NCBI GenBank assembly: GCA_037355855.1 | Contig: CM074765.1 | Coordinates: 2,604,001-2,668,000 of the forward strand | Length of the DNA: 64,000 bases | Reading direction: 5' to 3' | Origin: Pseudo-nitzschia pungens | Taxonomy: Eukaryota; Bacillariophyta; Bacillariophyceae; Bacillariales; Bacillariaceae | Part shown: piece by piece, positions 62,930-64,000 of the stretch | How positions within the stretch are numbered: position 1 is the stretch's first letter | Layout: every line of letters starts with the position of its first letter | Position numbers and translations under genes: made by a program | Notes under the pieces: generated by a model | The model's input: the letters and a program-made list of their open reading frames with translations, nothing else | Told to the model about the DNA's origin: nothing | Databases searched by the model: none

Positions 62930-63937
62930 ATGGCAGGACTCTACAGAGATCCTCCAATCAGTTACATCCCTTCCTTCAAGAGGAGCAAGCCAAAGCTCAC
63001 CAAGCTCTCCGTCACCGACATCAATGGGAACACCGACAGCATGAAAATTCTTTTATTCACCAACAAAGGAGGTCTAGAAGAATTCCTATTTGTTGAAGAA
63101 GCCTTCAGGAACGCTGCACCGCTCCTCAGCTTACCAACCACCAAATACATCACCTACTTCATTAGATGTCTAAATACAGACACCTAATCCAAGTGGCGTG
63201 AAATGCTACAGGATCCCCTGGATCCGGATGAATTCCAATACGAAGAAAGCTTCGAAGGATATGAAGCAGCAATCATTGACTTTATCAAGCAACACCATTG
63301 CAATGCAACAGACGCCAAAGATATCATGCATACATACCTTCGAACGCTGAAGAAACCAAGTAATGCCTCATGCAAAGAACATGCAGACCGAATGCAAATC
63401 CTCTTCAAATATTCCAAGCGCGTCCAAGGACATGGAACTGACTTATCACCAATAGAAGCCAAAACCATTCTGGTACACAGCTTTCCAAGCAAATGGATCA
63501 ACAGCTATGGTCTAATCCACCAAGGAATACAAGAAGATACCACTGTACAATTCATCGTCAACCATATGAGCTGCTTAGAACGTCAAAGCAAAAAAAAAGC
63601 GTCGGACGCTCACTCCAATGCTGATTCAGATGTTGAAAGCCATAACAACCGCTCTGACTTGGACACTGAAAGCGCCGAAAGCAACAGCTCTGACTCGGAC
63701 GCTAGTGACAGTGACAATGACAGGGAAAACACAAGCTCTGATACAGAAGACAATACAGAGCCAGAGCCATCAAGTGGCAAAAGAAAATACAACAATCCCT
63801 GCAGAATTCCTGGTCATGACCATGATTGGTCCGAATGCCCAAAGAACAGATATTCCAAAAGAAATAAGAGCAATAGCAGCAACAACAGCACTGCTACGGC
63901 TCCTAGCAATGAAACTGGAACCACTGCTTCAAATGAA
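62930..63937 (+). pseudogene. G3 gag with one stop, 3' end cut by a LINE
   Basis: Start ATG GCA GGA CTC (MAGLYRDPPISYIPS), homologous to G2 gag. A UAA at 63185-63187 sits where G2 has a glutamine (DAQSKW), then the frame continues in phase: MLQDPLDPDEFQYEESFEGY, CKEHADRMQILFKYSK, ERQSKKKAS. An acidic Ser/Asp-rich insert (63600-63770), absent from G2, precedes the CRIPGHDHDWSEC motif. Coding ends where the LINE tail begins at about 63938, so the gag/pol boundary is not visible. Confidence 0.86.
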
Positions 63938-64000
63938 TATAATATAATATACTTATTTAAGTAGGAAAATCCACCGAAGGTGGTTAAAAGCTACTCAGTC
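63938..64000 (-). mobile_element. 3' end of a LINE running off the window
   Basis: The same 3' end as 2880-2946 and 32802-32885 (TATACTTATTTAAGTAGG, then the hairpin CCACC-GAA-GGTGG), in minus orientation. It inserted into G3 gag; the rest lies beyond base 64000. Confidence 0.83.

Noticed and set aside
1..64000. tRNA and rRNA genes
   Set aside because: Scanned by eye for box A/B-like pairs with cloverleaf potential and for rRNA core words; nothing convincing. A tRNAscan run would be decisive.

Overview
The window looks like a transposable-element graveyard in a diatom (stramenopile) nuclear genome. Evidence for this: copia elements whose protease carries the diatom-type 'LDSHADT' core, gypsy elements with noncanonical gag zinc knuckles, LINE-like elements without a visible endonuclease, PIF/Harbinger-type transposases, spliceosomal introns of only about 45-53 bp, and TTAGGG-type telomeric repeats. 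The organism assignment is an inference from these families; no marker gene names the species.

Layout. 1-2083: 3' part of a Ty3/gypsy element (family G1) inserted in a LINE (2084-2946). 3015-3830 and 48594-49154 are two halves of one PIF/Harbinger-like transposase gene. Between them lies a 44.8 kb insertion with 57-bp terminal inverted repeats (3831-3887, 48534-48590) and a 3-bp CAG target duplication. The TIRs belong to a roughly 5.1 kb foldback transposon (here called F; body 43508-48590). A 39.6 kb block (3888-43507) sits exactly between its left TIR and its left arm. Within that block: a 3'-truncated copia copy A (3888-9751, minus); a small host-gene island (10247-17118) with a membrane-anchored TPR protein, a CNOT10-like protein, a tandem-PAS gene and an actin-fragmin-kinase-like gene; two MITEs; copia copy B (18661-38762, plus) that was hit by a gypsy element of family G2 (20162-31753), itself hit by a second G2 copy in the opposite orientation (21060-26856), and also by a non-autonomous LINE (32802-34993); a LINE-like RT element (38763-42991); and the 5' end of a G3 gypsy (42992-43507).

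Right of F: the rest of the Harbinger transposase, its candidate DNA-binding partner (49421-50022, minus), a LINE ORF1 plus leader (50023-53456, minus), a decayed G1 gypsy (53457-57382), a LINE 5' fragment (57383-57985), an unrecognised AT-rich region (57986-60229), a very decayed copia relic (60230-61240), a LINE 3' end (61366-62297, minus), a G3 gypsy 5' end with gag (62298-63937) and the 3' end of another LINE (63938-64000).

Relative ages can be read from the nesting. The G2 inner copy is the youngest LTR element: its LTRs are identical by eye, its gag and pol are open, and both ends carry ACTGT. The G2 outer copy has one LTR difference in 307 bp. In all three LTR-element families where the gag/pol border is visible, gag and pol lie in the same frame with a single UGA between them. 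Only the four genes of the 10-17 kb island look like host genes, and the PAS gene appears truncated.
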